A DNA stretch of 64,000 bases, from contig NZ_VSKL01000002.1 in the NCBI RefSeq assembly GCF_008086165.1, forward strand, positions 310,001 through 374,000, in the 5' to 3' direction. The notes beneath the pieces were generated by a model that was not told the DNA's origin, made no database searches, and saw only the letters and a list, made by a program, of their open reading frames with translations. Below, one piece after another: positions 44,562 through 53,590 of the stretch; position 1 is the first letter of the stretch; each line of letters opens with the position of its first letter. The position numbers and the translations under genes are program-made. The DNA comes from Algorimicrobium algoritergicola. GTDB lineage: Bacteria; Bacteroidota; Bacteroidia; Flavobacteriales; Flavobacteriaceae.

Positions 44562-44945
44562 ATTTTACAGTATTAAGAATTTAATAAAAAAAAGCAAGCG
44601 CTTGCATAAGATTAATCTTTACGTTAAAACATAATTTTGAATACTGTAAATAAACAAAATATGCCTTAACATTTCCAATTTAGAAAAAAAAAATAGAAAT
44701 AAACAAGTGTTTTTAATGAAATATGTGTCGTTCATCGAAAAGCCAAAAAACCGTTACGGTTTTCGCGTAAAATGACTCAGCTTGAGTGCTTTGACAAAAT
44801 ATCTGACTTTAATTTTGGTGGTTTTTGGTCATATTTGTCCATATTTACTATGAAATCTATGTTCAAAAAAGAAAGCGCCCCAATTGGGGCGCTTTCTTAA
44901 TTGTTTAAGCATTAATTTTTGTTCTCAATAGTAAACTAAAACGGA
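44562..44945. other. Gene-free stretch with three palindromes
   Basis: 384 nt without a convincing gene. It contains GCAAGCGCTTGC, a 12-bp palindrome (44594-44605), a hairpin AAAACCGT/ACGGTTTT (44747-44763), and the terminator at 44869-44898. The longest reading, a 19-codon ORF at 44716, is too short to support. A TAATTTTG box at 44810-44817 could start a short plus-strand RNA ending at that terminator. Confidence 0.6.
44865..44898. terminator. Strong GC-rich terminator
   Basis: AAGAAAGCGCCCCA (44869-44882) and TGGGGCGCTTTCTT (44885-44898) form a 14-bp stem. The A-run at 44865-44870 gives a U-tract on the minus strand, so it ends the thioredoxin-like gene. Confidence 0.92.
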
Positions 44946-45485
44946 CTAATCCGCATAAATATGCTGATAGTCATTAGTTGTAAGAATAATAAGTAAGTCT
45001 TCTTCTAAAGTCCGAATAGACATTTCAACAATACGATTCAGTTCTTCACCGTTTTTATAAATAATAAAAGTAGGAACGTGACTTACTTGATACGTATCTT
45101 CAATTTTGGAAGGTGATAGTTTATCAGCATCTAAAGCATAGTAATTAATGGCGTTTTCAGATATATGTAGTTCATCCAATATTCTAGCAAATCGCGGAAC
45201 ATCACGTTGACTATCGCTACACCAAGTTCCCATAATTATTTTAAAGCTTAAATTTTTCGTTGGAATATCCTTTAGCGTTTCTATAGTTTGGCTATCTAAT
45301 TGATAATTTTCGAAATTATCAGAAAACCAAAGGTTAAACACGGAATTACTAACTAATTCTTGTCTTGAAATTTCTCCGACTAAATCTTTTGGAGTTGTTT
45401 CAGATTCAGATGACATATCTTGCGCTTTACACGTAAAAAAAAGACCGAAACAGAAAAACAGAGTTACTATTAATTTTTGGTTCAT
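44946..45485 (-). CDS. Exported thioredoxin-fold protein with CxxS active site
   Basis: 179 aa. An N-terminal signal sequence (LIVTLFFCFGLFFTCKAQ) may be cleaved as a lipoprotein at Cys19 or by signal peptidase I before AQD. The thioredoxin core has GTWCSDSQRDVP (Cys89-Ser-Asp-Ser92), so only one active-site Cys, and the cis-Pro motif SHVPTFII. Such CxxS proteins act as isomerases, reductases of glutathionylated substrates, or have lost activity. It starts 12 nt after the 45498-46958 gene ends, so both share an mRNA. Confidence 0.85.
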   Translation of the reverse strand: MNQKLIVTLFFCFGLFFTCKAQDMSSESETTPKDLVGEISRQELVSNSVFNLWFSDNFENYQLDSQTIETLKDIPTKNLSFKIIMGTWCSDSQRDVPRFARILDELHISENAINYYALDADKLSPSKIEDTYQVSHVPTFIIYKNGEELNRIVEMSIRTLEEDLLIILTTNDYQHIYAD

Positions 45486-45497
45486 ATAAATGGATTT

Positions 45498-46958
45498 CTA
45501 TATATCATCTGGGTGAATCATTTCCTCTGTTTCACAACCAAACAGGCTTTTTTCTTTAATTAATTTCGAAACACCTTCTGGTAGCATGGTTTCCCAACCT
45601 TCTTCACCATCTGATATTTTTTTAAGGACATTTCTAGAAAAAACAGTTAGTATAGAACTATCATAATCTGTAATATCAACCACCTTACCGTTATACTTGA
45701 AAAACTTATAAAGTTCTTTCATACGTGGATGTACTTTCAAGTTTTCGCTGGTTGTTAGTTCGCCATTTTCATCTTGCATAGGATAGAGGTAAACGCGTAA
45801 ATCTTTGAAAAACAGTTTTCCAAATGCTTCTAAAATACCACCACTTAAATGACGGTAATATTTCTCGTCAAAAATATCAACCAAGTTATTGACGCCCATG
45901 GCTAATCCCATCCGGCTCTTGGTGTATTGTGAAAAATATTCTACTAATTTATAATATTCCTGGAAATTGGAAATTAAAACTGTGTGTCCTAATGAACATA
46001 GTAATTTGGCACGATCCATAAAATCTTGCTCATCAATTTCACCTTCTGCACGTAAATTGGACAAAGTGATTTCAAAAACCACTTGCGTTTTATCGGGATC
46101 TACTTTATTTTCTTTTAAAAACATGGCATGAGACTTCTCAAACATGTCAATATTTACTTTTGTAACAGGTCTGAAGCTGCCACGCAATGCTAAAATATTC
46201 TTCTTATAAAGTACACGTGCTGGTAATACATTATTTCCATCTGGAGCAAACATAACGGCATCCGTCATGCCATTTTTAACTAATTGCAAACTCATTAATC
46301 GGTTATCAACATCCTTAAAAGCAGGCCCTGAAAAGTTAATGGTATCAATTTCTAATTGATCTTTATCTAAATGATCGTATAAATAACGCAACAATTTTTT
46401 AGGTTCATTGTGTTTATAAAATGCGCCATAAATTAAATTGGTGCCTAAAATACCTAGTGTTTCCTGCTGTAAACGCGCATCGTTTTCTTTAAAGCGTAAA
46501 TGCAATGAAATTTCATTATACTCATGCTCATCGGCATCAATTTGATAACGAATACCTACCCAACCATGACCTTTATATTTTTTAGCAAAGTCAATTGTAG
46601 CAACCGTATTAGCATAAGAAAAGAATAATTTATTAGGGTGTTTATCTCGTGGCAAACGCTTTTCCATTAAATCAATTTCATGGTATAACATTTTTAATAA
46701 ACGCGCTTCGGTAACATAACGCCCATCTGCTTCAATACCATAAATGGCATCACTAAAATCCTTATCATAAGCAGACATGGCTTTAGCAATCGTTCCAGAA
46801 GCTCCACCAGCTCTAAAAAACTGACGAACCGTTTCTTGACCAGCACCAATTTCAGCAAATGTTCCGTAAATATTCTCATTCAAATTTATACGGAGTGCTT
46901 TCGTGTTTAATGATGGTATTTCATCAAACTCTTTATCACCTTTTAAGCTAATTTCCAT
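45498..46958 (-). CDS. Conserved uncharacterised protein, 486 aa
   Basis: ATG 46958 is preferred over TTG 46970. No signal peptide or TM helix; probably cytosolic. Conserved-looking blocks include GTFAEIGAGQETVRQFFRAGGASGTIAKAMSAYDKDFSDAIYG, RLMSLQLVKNGMTDAVMFAPDG and LISNFQEYYKLVEYF. Similar proteins are widespread in Bacteroidota and often carry misleading labels such as TonB-dependent receptor or nicotinate-nucleotide adenylyltransferase; no motif supports either. Co-transcribed with the CxxS thioredoxin-like protein. I do not recognise a function. Confidence 0.85.
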   Translation of the reverse strand: MEISLKGDKEFDEIPSLNTKALRINLNENIYGTFAEIGAGQETVRQFFRAGGASGTIAKAMSAYDKDFSDAIYGIEADGRYVTEARLLKMLYHEIDLMEKRLPRDKHPNKLFFSYANTVATIDFAKKYKGHGWVGIRYQIDADEHEYNEISLHLRFKENDARLQQETLGILGTNLIYGAFYKHNEPKKLLRYLYDHLDKDQLEIDTINFSGPAFKDVDNRLMSLQLVKNGMTDAVMFAPDGNNVLPARVLYKKNILALRGSFRPVTKVNIDMFEKSHAMFLKENKVDPDKTQVVFEITLSNLRAEGEIDEQDFMDRAKLLCSLGHTVLISNFQEYYKLVEYFSQYTKSRMGLAMGVNNLVDIFDEKYYRHLSGGILEAFGKLFFKDLRVYLYPMQDENGELTTSENLKVHPRMKELYKFFKYNGKVVDITDYDSSILTVFSRNVLKKISDGEEGWETMLPEGVSKLIKEKSLFGCETEEMIHPDDI

Positions 46959-46984
46959 TGCAAATTTCAATTATTAATAGGAGA

Positions 46985-47013
46985 CAAAGGTATTAAAACG
47001 GGTGGTCAAACAA
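46985..47013 (-). promoter_or_regulatory. Promoter of the 486-aa protein/thioredoxin-like unit
   Basis: On the minus strand, TTG (47013-47011), 18-nt spacer, TACCTTTG (46992-46985), 27 nt before the ATG at 46958. On the plus strand, TATTTTTG at 47025-47032 could serve the divergent PhnP-like gene. Confidence 0.55.
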
Positions 47014-47049
47014 AAAATTAACCCTATTTTTGTTTCAAAATAAATACGA

Positions 47050-47811
47050 TTGAAAATTACATTTTTAGGCACTGGTACATCTCAAGGAATTCCTGTTATT
47101 GGAAGTGCAAATCCAGTCTGTTTAAGTCCTAACCCGAAAGATAAACGCTTACGTGTTTCTGTTCTTGTAGAATGGGATAATTTCACGTATGTCATTGATT
47201 GTGGGCCGGATTTTAGACAGCAAATGTTGCGCTCCAAATGTACAAAAATTGACGCTGTAATATTTACACACGAACATGCGGATCATACAGCAGGATTGGA
47301 TGATATTAGACCGTATTTTTTTAAACAAGGTGCTATTCCAATTTATGCTCATAAACGTGTTTTAGGCGAATTAACGCGACGGTTTGATTATATTTTTACA
47401 ACCGAAAATAAATATCCAGGTGCACCAAGCGTGGTACAACACGAAGTGAAAAACGAAGCATTTCCTTTAGGGAATATACAGGTTGTTCCTATTAACGCCA
47501 TGCATTATAATATTCAAGTGTTTGGATATCGTTTTCGGAATTTCGCCTATTTAACGGATATTAAAGCAATTGAAGATGCTGAATTACAGAAATTAAAAGG
47601 TTTAGATGTTTTGGTGATTAATGCTTTGCGTGAAACCGAACATCCATCGCATTTAAATTTAGAACAGGCATTGGAAATTATAGCGTATTTAAAACCCAAG
47701 CGAGCTTATTTAACGCATATTAGTCATTTATTAGGTTTTCATGACGCCGTACAACAAACCTTGCCAGAAAACGTTTTTTTAGCTTACGATAACTTACAAA
47801 TCACTATATAA
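47050..47811 (+). CDS. MBL-fold metallo-hydrolase, PhnP-like
   Basis: 253 aa from TTG 47050; the next in-frame ATG is inside the core. ITFLGTGTSQGIPVIG at the start and HEHADHTAGLDDIRP (HxHxDH metal motif) are intact, with later His/Asp ligands in NAMHYNIQVFGYRF, YLTDIKAI and YLTHISHLLGFHD. The Cys-containing NPVCLSPNPKDKRLRVSV segment matches PhnP-type phosphodiesterases, which cleave cyclic phosphate sugars or nucleotides. No phn operon is present. Its TAA overlaps the next ATG by 1 nt. Confidence 0.9.
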   Translation: MKITFLGTGTSQGIPVIGSANPVCLSPNPKDKRLRVSVLVEWDNFTYVIDCGPDFRQQMLRSKCTKIDAVIFTHEHADHTAGLDDIRPYFFKQGAIPIYAHKRVLGELTRRFDYIFTTENKYPGAPSVVQHEVKNEAFPLGNIQVVPINAMHYNIQVFGYRFRNFAYLTDIKAIEDAELQKLKGLDVLVINALRETEHPSHLNLEQALEIIAYLKPKRAYLTHISHLLGFHDAVQQTLPENVFLAYDNLQITI

Positions 47812-48326
47812 TGAAGACCAAAATTTTTATGTATCTGTTTATATTCACCTTACTAATAGTGGTGTTTCAATATGTAAACTCCAAGCGGATTCTAGATTCT
47901 TATGAAGGCATCATAGATAAAAAAGTAGCACATTATGAACGCGATGTTCAAAAGTATAGTGATACCATTTCAGGGTTACGTGATCATGTTTTAAACTTAT
48001 CTGAATTTTCTGTGATGAATACAGAATCTGCTTTAAGTTATTTTGAAGATAGAGGTTACCGTGTTAGTGAGTTGATTCCGTTTATAAAAGATGAATTATA
48101 CGAACTTAATTTAGTAAAAGGTGAAGAGCACCCTTTAATTCCTTATCCAGCACTAAATGGTGGTAAAATGATGATTGACCAAATACGCGTTTTAAATCAT
48201 AAATGGATTATAGCCAATTTTACCGATGGAAAATATTGGGGCGAATTATTAATCACCTATGATTTGTCTGAAGATGAACAACTAACGTTTAAAGTTGAGG
48301 AAGCCTTCTTATATCCTTTCAATTAA
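47811..48326 (+). CDS. Membrane-anchored periplasmic protein, coupled to the PhnP-like gene (unknown)
   Basis: 171 aa. An N-terminal TM or signal anchor (IFMYLFIFTLLIVVFQYVNS) leads to a charged helical region (DKKVAHYERDVQKYSDTISGLRD) and a small alpha/beta domain. TAATG overlap with the PhnP-like gene shows translational coupling. The last 18 nt overlap the convergent esterase gene. Conserved-hypothetical in appearance; function unknown. Confidence 0.8.
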   Translation: MKTKIFMYLFIFTLLIVVFQYVNSKRILDSYEGIIDKKVAHYERDVQKYSDTISGLRDHVLNLSEFSVMNTESALSYFEDRGYRVSELIPFIKDELYELNLVKGEEHPLIPYPALNGGKMMIDQIRVLNHKWIIANFTDGKYWGELLITYDLSEDEQLTFKVEEAFLYPFN

Positions 48327-48950
48327 CCACTTTTTAAAATCGTAAAAATTTTGAGGTGCTACACCATGACCAACTGGAAATTCAGCATATTGGTTTTTAA
48401 TATTCAAACTGTTTAAAAATTTAGGTGCTTGTCTGGCCCAATCTACCGGTATTACTTGATCAGCGCTACCATGTGAGCAGTAAAAATCTAGATTAGAGTA
48501 ATCTTTTTCTTGGGGGTTTTCTGGAATAATATTTGGGTTAATATATCCGCTTAAAGCAATCACATTTTTTACCTTTTCGGGATAGGTTAATGCAACCGCA
48601 TAACTTAAAATGGTTCCTTGACTAAAGCCCAATAAATTCACGCTGTCTTTATTAACAGGATAGGTTTCACACGCATAATCGATAAATACAGATATTTGAT
48701 CACGAGATTCTTTTGCTTGTTCATCATCGCTCCATTTTCCTTTCTCGGCATCAAAGTTTATAGCATACCAAGCATTTCCATAGGGTTGCATGGCTTGAGG
48801 CGCACGAAGGGAAATAATAAATAATTCTTCAGGAAGTTCAGAAGCAAATGAAAACAAATCGTTTTCATCACTGCCATAACCATGACATAGAATTAATAAA
48901 GGTGCATTTTCTTTTAACGATGACGGTCTTGTGATATAGTGTAAATTCAA
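48309..48950 (-). CDS. Alpha/beta-hydrolase esterase (phospholipase/carboxylesterase family)
   Basis: 213 aa from TTG 48950, 13 nt after the DUF4870 stop; the frame is open to 49004 (TTG/GTG), which would overlap DUF4870 by 41 nt. LILCHGYGSDENDLF oxyanion region, nucleophile Ser in LLGFSQGT (GxSxG), Asp in SADQVIP and His in PVGHGV complete the triad of the YpfH/carboxylesterase family. It hydrolyses acyl esters of unknown identity. Last gene of the BatA operon. Confidence 0.87.
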   Translation of the reverse strand: MNLHYITRPSSLKENAPLLILCHGYGSDENDLFSFASELPEELFIISLRAPQAMQPYGNAWYAINFDAEKGKWSDDEQAKESRDQISVFIDYACETYPVNKDSVNLLGFSQGTILSYAVALTYPEKVKNVIALSGYINPNIIPENPQEKDYSNLDFYCSHGSADQVIPVDWARQAPKFLNSLNIKNQYAEFPVGHGVAPQNFYDFKKWLIERI

Positions 48951-48963
48951 TGTGACTTTTTTT

Positions 48964-49290
48964 TTAATTAATATTTCTAAACCATTCCTGAAATTTTTCA
49001 CCAATAACGGGAATGGGTTTCATTTCAGACTTAATGGCGTAAACCAATCCAAACAGCCAACTAACAAAAGTTATGGCCCAAAAAATGGTTCCTAACCAAG
49101 AACTTAAGTATTCCTCGGTAATGTTAGAAACTAATAACATAATTACAAGTCCTAACATTTGCCTAATATGAAATGATGTGAAGGGATTCTTTTTATCAAT
49201 ATTCAGGACGATAGCTATTATTAACCCTACGAACGTAAAATAAGCTACAATAGCCATGGTTCTGCCTTCTTGTATCGTTTGATCTGTCAT
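48964..49290 (-). CDS. DUF4870-type small membrane protein
   Basis: 108 aa. Three TM helices, with FTSFHIRQMLGLVI (the FHxRQ motif) and the pattern seen in DUF4870/Tic20-like proteins. Its ATG overlaps the stop of the dihydroorotase-like gene by 1 nt (TAATG), so it is coupled. Role unknown. Confidence 0.88.
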   Translation of the reverse strand: MTDQTIQEGRTMAIVAYFTFVGLIIAIVLNIDKKNPFTSFHIRQMLGLVIMLLVSNITEEYLSSWLGTIFWAITFVSWLFGLVYAIKSEMKPIPVIGEKFQEWFRNIN

Positions 49291-50543
49291 TATTTTATAA
49301 TCATTTTATTATTAGAAATTACGCCGTAAACCAGTCCTTTTAATTCTGTATTTTCAAAAATGGCGTTTTTAGAAGTGGACGTGATATTTGTTTTATGAAA
49401 TGTGTATGTTTCATCAGGATTAAACAAACTTATATTTGCTTTTTCTCCAATTGAAATGGAACTTGGCTCTATTCCAAATCGTTCTTTTCCATTGGTTAAA
49501 AGTGCAATTGTTTTCTTAATAGTGAATAGTGTTTGTAGTGCGCCAAAAGCAGATTCTAATCCAATTGTGCCATATTTGGCATGATCAAATTCTATTTTTT
49601 TATGCTCGATATCTATCGGGTTATGGTCGGAAGTTACCATATCAATAGTACCATCTTTTAAACCTTCTATTAATTCATTAACATCTGATTGTGTTCTAAT
49701 TGGAGGTAATACCTTAAAGTTCGTGTTGAATGTTTCAAGTGCATCATCGGTAAAATATAAGTTATGAATGGCAACACTACAAGTGACATCTAATTTCTTC
49801 TTTTTAGCGTCGCGAATTAATTCAACCGATTTGGCCGTTGAAATGGTTGGAACATGTAATTTGCCTCCTGTATATTCTAACAAAAATAAGTCTCTTGCTA
49901 TTTGTAATTCTTCGGCTAAAGCTGGATTTCCATTTAATCCTAAACGTGTACTTGAAACATGTTCATTCATAACACCTGAACGAGAAATACGAGATTCCTG
50001 CGGAAAGGACATAATTAAACCATCAAAATTACTGGCATATTGTAGCGCAATTTTCATCAGGTTTGGATTCTCAATCGGTTTCTGATAATCATAGAAAGCA
50101 ACAGCTCCAGCCTGACTCATATCAAACAATTCGGCCATGTTTTCCCCTAAAGCACCTTTGGTTAATGTACCAATAGGATAGAGGGAAACGGCATGGTTTT
50201 GCGCTTTGGCTTTTACCAATGAAATATCAGCAAAACTATCAATTACAGGATTGCTATTTGGATTTAATGCAACTGCTGTAAATCCAGAAAATGCGGCTGT
50301 TTTAAGTCCATTAGTAATGGTTTCGCGTTCTTCATAACCTGGTTCACCAAAGCTCACGCTACTATCAAACCATCCTTGTGAGACATGGAGGTTATCTAAC
50401 TTAATTTCTTTGTAATCGTTTGTGTTTTTAATAGTTGAAGCTATTTGAGAAATAGTTCCTTTTTCAATTAAAATATCGACCGTTTGATTATGAAAATCGC
50501 TTTTAGAATCAATTATTGTGGCAGATTTTATGAGTACGTTCAT
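49290..50543 (-). CDS. Dihydroorotase homologue lacking the metal-binding HxH (likely inactive)
   Basis: 417 aa amidohydrolase fold. The conserved DxHVHxREPG loop reads DSSVSFGEPG (residues 60-69): both histidines (62 and 64) are Ser and the Arg is Gly, so the binuclear metal site and substrate Arg are missing. Other family regions remain recognisable: GFTAVALNPNSNPVID and MVTSDHNPIDIEHK. In Pseudomonas a non-catalytic PyrC' subunit supports aspartate transcarbamoylase, so a structural role is possible; a catalytic dihydroorotase must be elsewhere. Overlaps BatA by ATGA and DUF4870 by 1 nt. Confidence 0.88.
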   Translation of the reverse strand: MNVLIKSATIIDSKSDFHNQTVDILIEKGTISQIASTIKNTNDYKEIKLDNLHVSQGWFDSSVSFGEPGYEERETITNGLKTAAFSGFTAVALNPNSNPVIDSFADISLVKAKAQNHAVSLYPIGTLTKGALGENMAELFDMSQAGAVAFYDYQKPIENPNLMKIALQYASNFDGLIMSFPQESRISRSGVMNEHVSSTRLGLNGNPALAEELQIARDLFLLEYTGGKLHVPTISTAKSVELIRDAKKKKLDVTCSVAIHNLYFTDDALETFNTNFKVLPPIRTQSDVNELIEGLKDGTIDMVTSDHNPIDIEHKKIEFDHAKYGTIGLESAFGALQTLFTIKKTIALLTNGKERFGIEPSSISIGEKANISLFNPDETYTFHKTNITSTSKNAIFENTELKGLVYGVISNNKMIIK

Positions 50544-52465
50544 TTAAAATATTTTAAGATGAGCATTTCAATAATTATAAAAGCTAATGCAAAAATAATA
50601 AACCATTTCCATAAGGCATTGATTTTCGTATCACTTTTTATAGTTTCAAAAATATCACTAACAGAATTACTAATATTAACGTTCTTTAATAGACTTAAAT
50701 CCTGATAGTTTAAATCGCTTTCGTGTCTGTTATAATTAAAACTGACATTGGTAATCGTGGTTGTTTTATTTTTTATGCTGTAAACACCTGCAGTTTCTGG
50801 TAAATCAGTGGTGGTAATTGTCACTTTATCATTAAAATACTGCTGCATAGGAATCATATTTCCGTTTTCATTTTCTAATGATAATACACCATCCTGTTCC
50901 AAATTAACCGGAACATCAAAACTATTTTCAATACCAATTGTATAGTAGAGTTGGGCTTTCTGTAAACTTTGTCGTGCTAAATTGTAGAAAGTGGGTACAA
51001 TTAAATCATATTCACTAAAATTAGAATTGACTGTATTTAAAGCTGCTGTAAAAAGGGCTAATTGATTATTGGTAACTAAAAATGGTTTTCCATCTTCAAA
51101 AGATAATACATTGGAGCCTGATGCCGATTGTGCAGGAAAAAAGGTGTTTACTTTCGGATATTGAAAATTAGATTCCTGTTTTTCAAATACATTTTTATAA
51201 ATAGGATGCGAATAATTGATCTGGGTAACACGTTTTTCGGTAGTTACAGCATCTTGTAATTGCATACCAAATAAGCCTAAAAGGGCATTATAATTGGCTA
51301 TTTCCGAGGTTGAATTTGGAATAATAACCACATATCCACCTTGTTTCATAAAGGCAGTTAATGAGTTTGCCAAAGACCCAGGAATTGTTCCTAATTCGTT
51401 TAAAACAATGAGTTGCTGCTTTTCAATAGCACTATAATTTAATTGATTCAGACTTGTGGTAGTTAACTGAAATTCATCGGAAGCAAATAAGCGCTCTAAA
51501 TAATTGCTTGAAGTGGCTTCTTGAATCGTTAACACGTTAATTGCAGAAGGCTCATCAATATTAAAATACAGTGTATTATCAAATTGCAAGCTGGTATCAT
51601 CAATAACAATTTGGCCATTTGTGATGCTTTTTTCTGTTAGCGTAAACTCGGCAACCGCATTATCTGTTAGATTGGTTGTTGTTTTAGCTAATAATTTTTC
51701 GCCATCAAATAAGGAAATAGGTACATTTCGAGACGAGCTTTCATTAGACTTTAAAAAGACTTGAAGCGTTGTATTACTAGCAGTTGTATTCTTAATACTT
51801 AAACTATCAATCGCAATATTTTGCGTGTTTACGGGCTTTAATTGAACAGGATGAATATTATAAAGTGAATCCAATTGGACGCTAAATGCCTTGTCTTGTT
51901 CTTGAAAATCTGAAATAAACACCAAGTTCCGATTCAAATTAGTTGTATTGCTAAATAATTTGGAGCTTTTTAATATAGCGGCATCATATGGTAGTTGATT
52001 TGGAGCATATTCCATTTGCAATAAATCGTTCTGAATACTTTTAAGCGTCGTGTTTTTATATACTTCCGTATTTGTGACTAAAGATATTGGTTCGTTTGGA
52101 TCTAAATTCTCAATTAATTCCTGAACGGCACGTTTTAAAAGCTCACCATTTTCACCTTTGGCTTGCATACTAAAACTATTATCTAAATAAATAACGGTTT
52201 CTGGTGTCGTGTTGAAGGTATTATTTTTAGAGGTGAAAGGCTGCGCGAATGCAACAATAACACACGCCAATAGTAACATACGTGTCAGTAAGGTTACCCA
52301 TTTTTTTATTTGAGAACTTTTACGTGTTTGGAGCGTTACTTTTTTGAGGAAAGCTACGTTGGTAAAGGATTCTTTTTGAAATTTACGCAATTGAAATAAA
52401 TGAACAATAATAGGAATGAGAAGCAAAAATAAAGCGTAAAGTATTTCTGGATGTTTAAACTGCAT
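50540..52465 (-). CDS. BatA-domain membrane protein with von Willebrand-like region
   Basis: 641 aa. N-terminal ILYALFLLLIPIIVHLFQLRKFQKESFTNVAFLKKV is the Aerotolerance/BatA domain start, followed by a second TM helix (LLTRMLLLACVIVAFAQPF). Residues about 90-200 contain a VWA-like fold with VIYLDNSFSMQAKGENGEL (DxSxS MIDAS motif) and LVFISDFQEQD. The large periplasmic part follows, and a C-terminal TM helix (KWFIIFALAFIIIEMLIL) closes the protein. First gene of an overlapping four-gene operon. BatA-type proteins are linked to envelope integrity and MoxR ATPases; none is nearby here. Confidence 0.88.
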   Translation of the reverse strand: MQFKHPEILYALFLLLIPIIVHLFQLRKFQKESFTNVAFLKKVTLQTRKSSQIKKWVTLLTRMLLLACVIVAFAQPFTSKNNTFNTTPETVIYLDNSFSMQAKGENGELLKRAVQELIENLDPNEPISLVTNTEVYKNTTLKSIQNDLLQMEYAPNQLPYDAAILKSSKLFSNTTNLNRNLVFISDFQEQDKAFSVQLDSLYNIHPVQLKPVNTQNIAIDSLSIKNTTASNTTLQVFLKSNESSSRNVPISLFDGEKLLAKTTTNLTDNAVAEFTLTEKSITNGQIVIDDTSLQFDNTLYFNIDEPSAINVLTIQEATSSNYLERLFASDEFQLTTTSLNQLNYSAIEKQQLIVLNELGTIPGSLANSLTAFMKQGGYVVIIPNSTSEIANYNALLGLFGMQLQDAVTTEKRVTQINYSHPIYKNVFEKQESNFQYPKVNTFFPAQSASGSNVLSFEDGKPFLVTNNQLALFTAALNTVNSNFSEYDLIVPTFYNLARQSLQKAQLYYTIGIENSFDVPVNLEQDGVLSLENENGNMIPMQQYFNDKVTITTTDLPETAGVYSIKNKTTTITNVSFNYNRHESDLNYQDLSLLKNVNISNSVSDIFETIKSDTKINALWKWFIIFALAFIIIEMLILKYFK

Positions 52466-52536
52466 TCCTTGGTTTGTTTCCTACAAAAATAGTGTTTACA
52501 ACGAAATAGAAAACCTTTTAACAACAAATTAAAGGA

Positions 52537-53544
52537 TTAGCAATAAAAGAAATAATCTGAAGCCGGTTTTAACGCTAATTCCTCCAACTGCTTTTTAATG
52601 TTTTTTTGTTCTATTTTATTGGCAACCGTTATTAAACAGTGTGGATTTACCAATGTTTTAAGGTGATTTGTGTGGTGCAAAGTCACATTGTATATCTCTT
52701 TTCCTATTTTTTTAGGATTATCGCAAATCCAATAAAACGGAATATTTTGCTCTTGTAATAATCGAGCAACCGTTTTACCTTTTTTTCCGGCGCCCCAAAT
52801 TACCAATGGTCTAGATGCCTGGTAATCTAGTTCTATAAAGTAGTTAACTTTCAATTCTAAAAAATTGTTCTGCGCATAGTTTTCATGTGTTCTCGATGTT
52901 CTACTGCTGTAATCTCGCCATAAATGAATGGTTTCAGAACATGGAATACATTTTAAACTGTATTTGTAAAAGCGAAATGCTAAATCATAATCTTCCGGAT
53001 AGGTGTTAGGATTAAATGCATCACAAGCTATAAAATCGGCGCGATGAACCATCCAGCAAGGCGATGGAATGACGCACTCCTTATAAATCTCTTTAAAATT
53101 GGTCCCCGATTCTGTTAAATGGTTCAGCCAGATTTCATACTTGGCAAAACCATCACTTATACCATCTTCTCGGAAATATTTTACCTGTCCAACGGCTACA
53201 TGTCCTTGGCCATATTCCATTAAATTGGCATGCAAAACTTCAAGTTTATTAGGAGTCATGATATCATCACTATCCATTCGCGTAATAAAATCACCTGAAG
53301 TTTTAGAAAAAGCAAATTGCAAAGCTTGAATAATACTAGAACCTGGATTTTTATAAAGTTTTATACGTTTATCGTGATTAGCAAATTGCTCTACAATACT
53401 GAAACTGTTATCGGTTGATGCATCATCAATAATCACTAACTCCCAATTGGTATATGTTTGATTTAAAATAGACTGCAAACAGTCGGGAAGAAATTTTTCC
53501 GTGTTTTTAAATGGTGTTACAATACTAATTAAGGATTTGGACAT
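52537..53544 (-). CDS. GT2 glycosyltransferase fused to a C-terminal Rossmann-like domain
   Basis: 335 aa from ATG 53544 (MSKSLISIVTPFKNTEKFL); ATG 53568 is an upstream in-frame alternative. GT-A domain: SIVTPFKN, VIIDDASTDNS, and the DxD motif DSDD in TRMDSDDIMTPNK, plus EDYDLAFRF (acceptor Asp). From about residue 245 a second domain follows: RPLVIWGAGKKGKTVARLL (a GxGxxG nucleotide-binding motif) ... FYWICDNPKKIGKEI, like the nucleotide/sugar-binding N-terminal part of PglD-type enzymes. Cytosolic. Probably acts in surface glycan synthesis. Confidence 0.87.
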   Translation of the reverse strand: MSKSLISIVTPFKNTEKFLPDCLQSILNQTYTNWELVIIDDASTDNSFSIVEQFANHDKRIKLYKNPGSSIIQALQFAFSKTSGDFITRMDSDDIMTPNKLEVLHANLMEYGQGHVAVGQVKYFREDGISDGFAKYEIWLNHLTESGTNFKEIYKECVIPSPCWMVHRADFIACDAFNPNTYPEDYDLAFRFYKYSLKCIPCSETIHLWRDYSSRTSRTHENYAQNNFLELKVNYFIELDYQASRPLVIWGAGKKGKTVARLLQEQNIPFYWICDNPKKIGKEIYNVTLHHTNHLKTLVNPHCLITVANKIEQKNIKKQLEELALKPASDYFFYC

Positions 53545-53590
53545 ATTGCGAATATAGTTAAACTTCATTTTAACAAAAAGTTATAGCAAA

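Noticed and set aside
44716-44775. 19-codon ORF in the 384-nt gene-free stretch as an integrase remnant
   Set aside because: Too short, no similar frame continues after the stop, and no terminal repeats or other mobile-element signals are present.
45498-46958. TonB-dependent receptor or nicotinate-nucleotide adenylyltransferase labels for the 486-aa protein
   Set aside because: No signal peptide, plug or barrel strands, and no nucleotidyl-transferase HxGH motif are visible.
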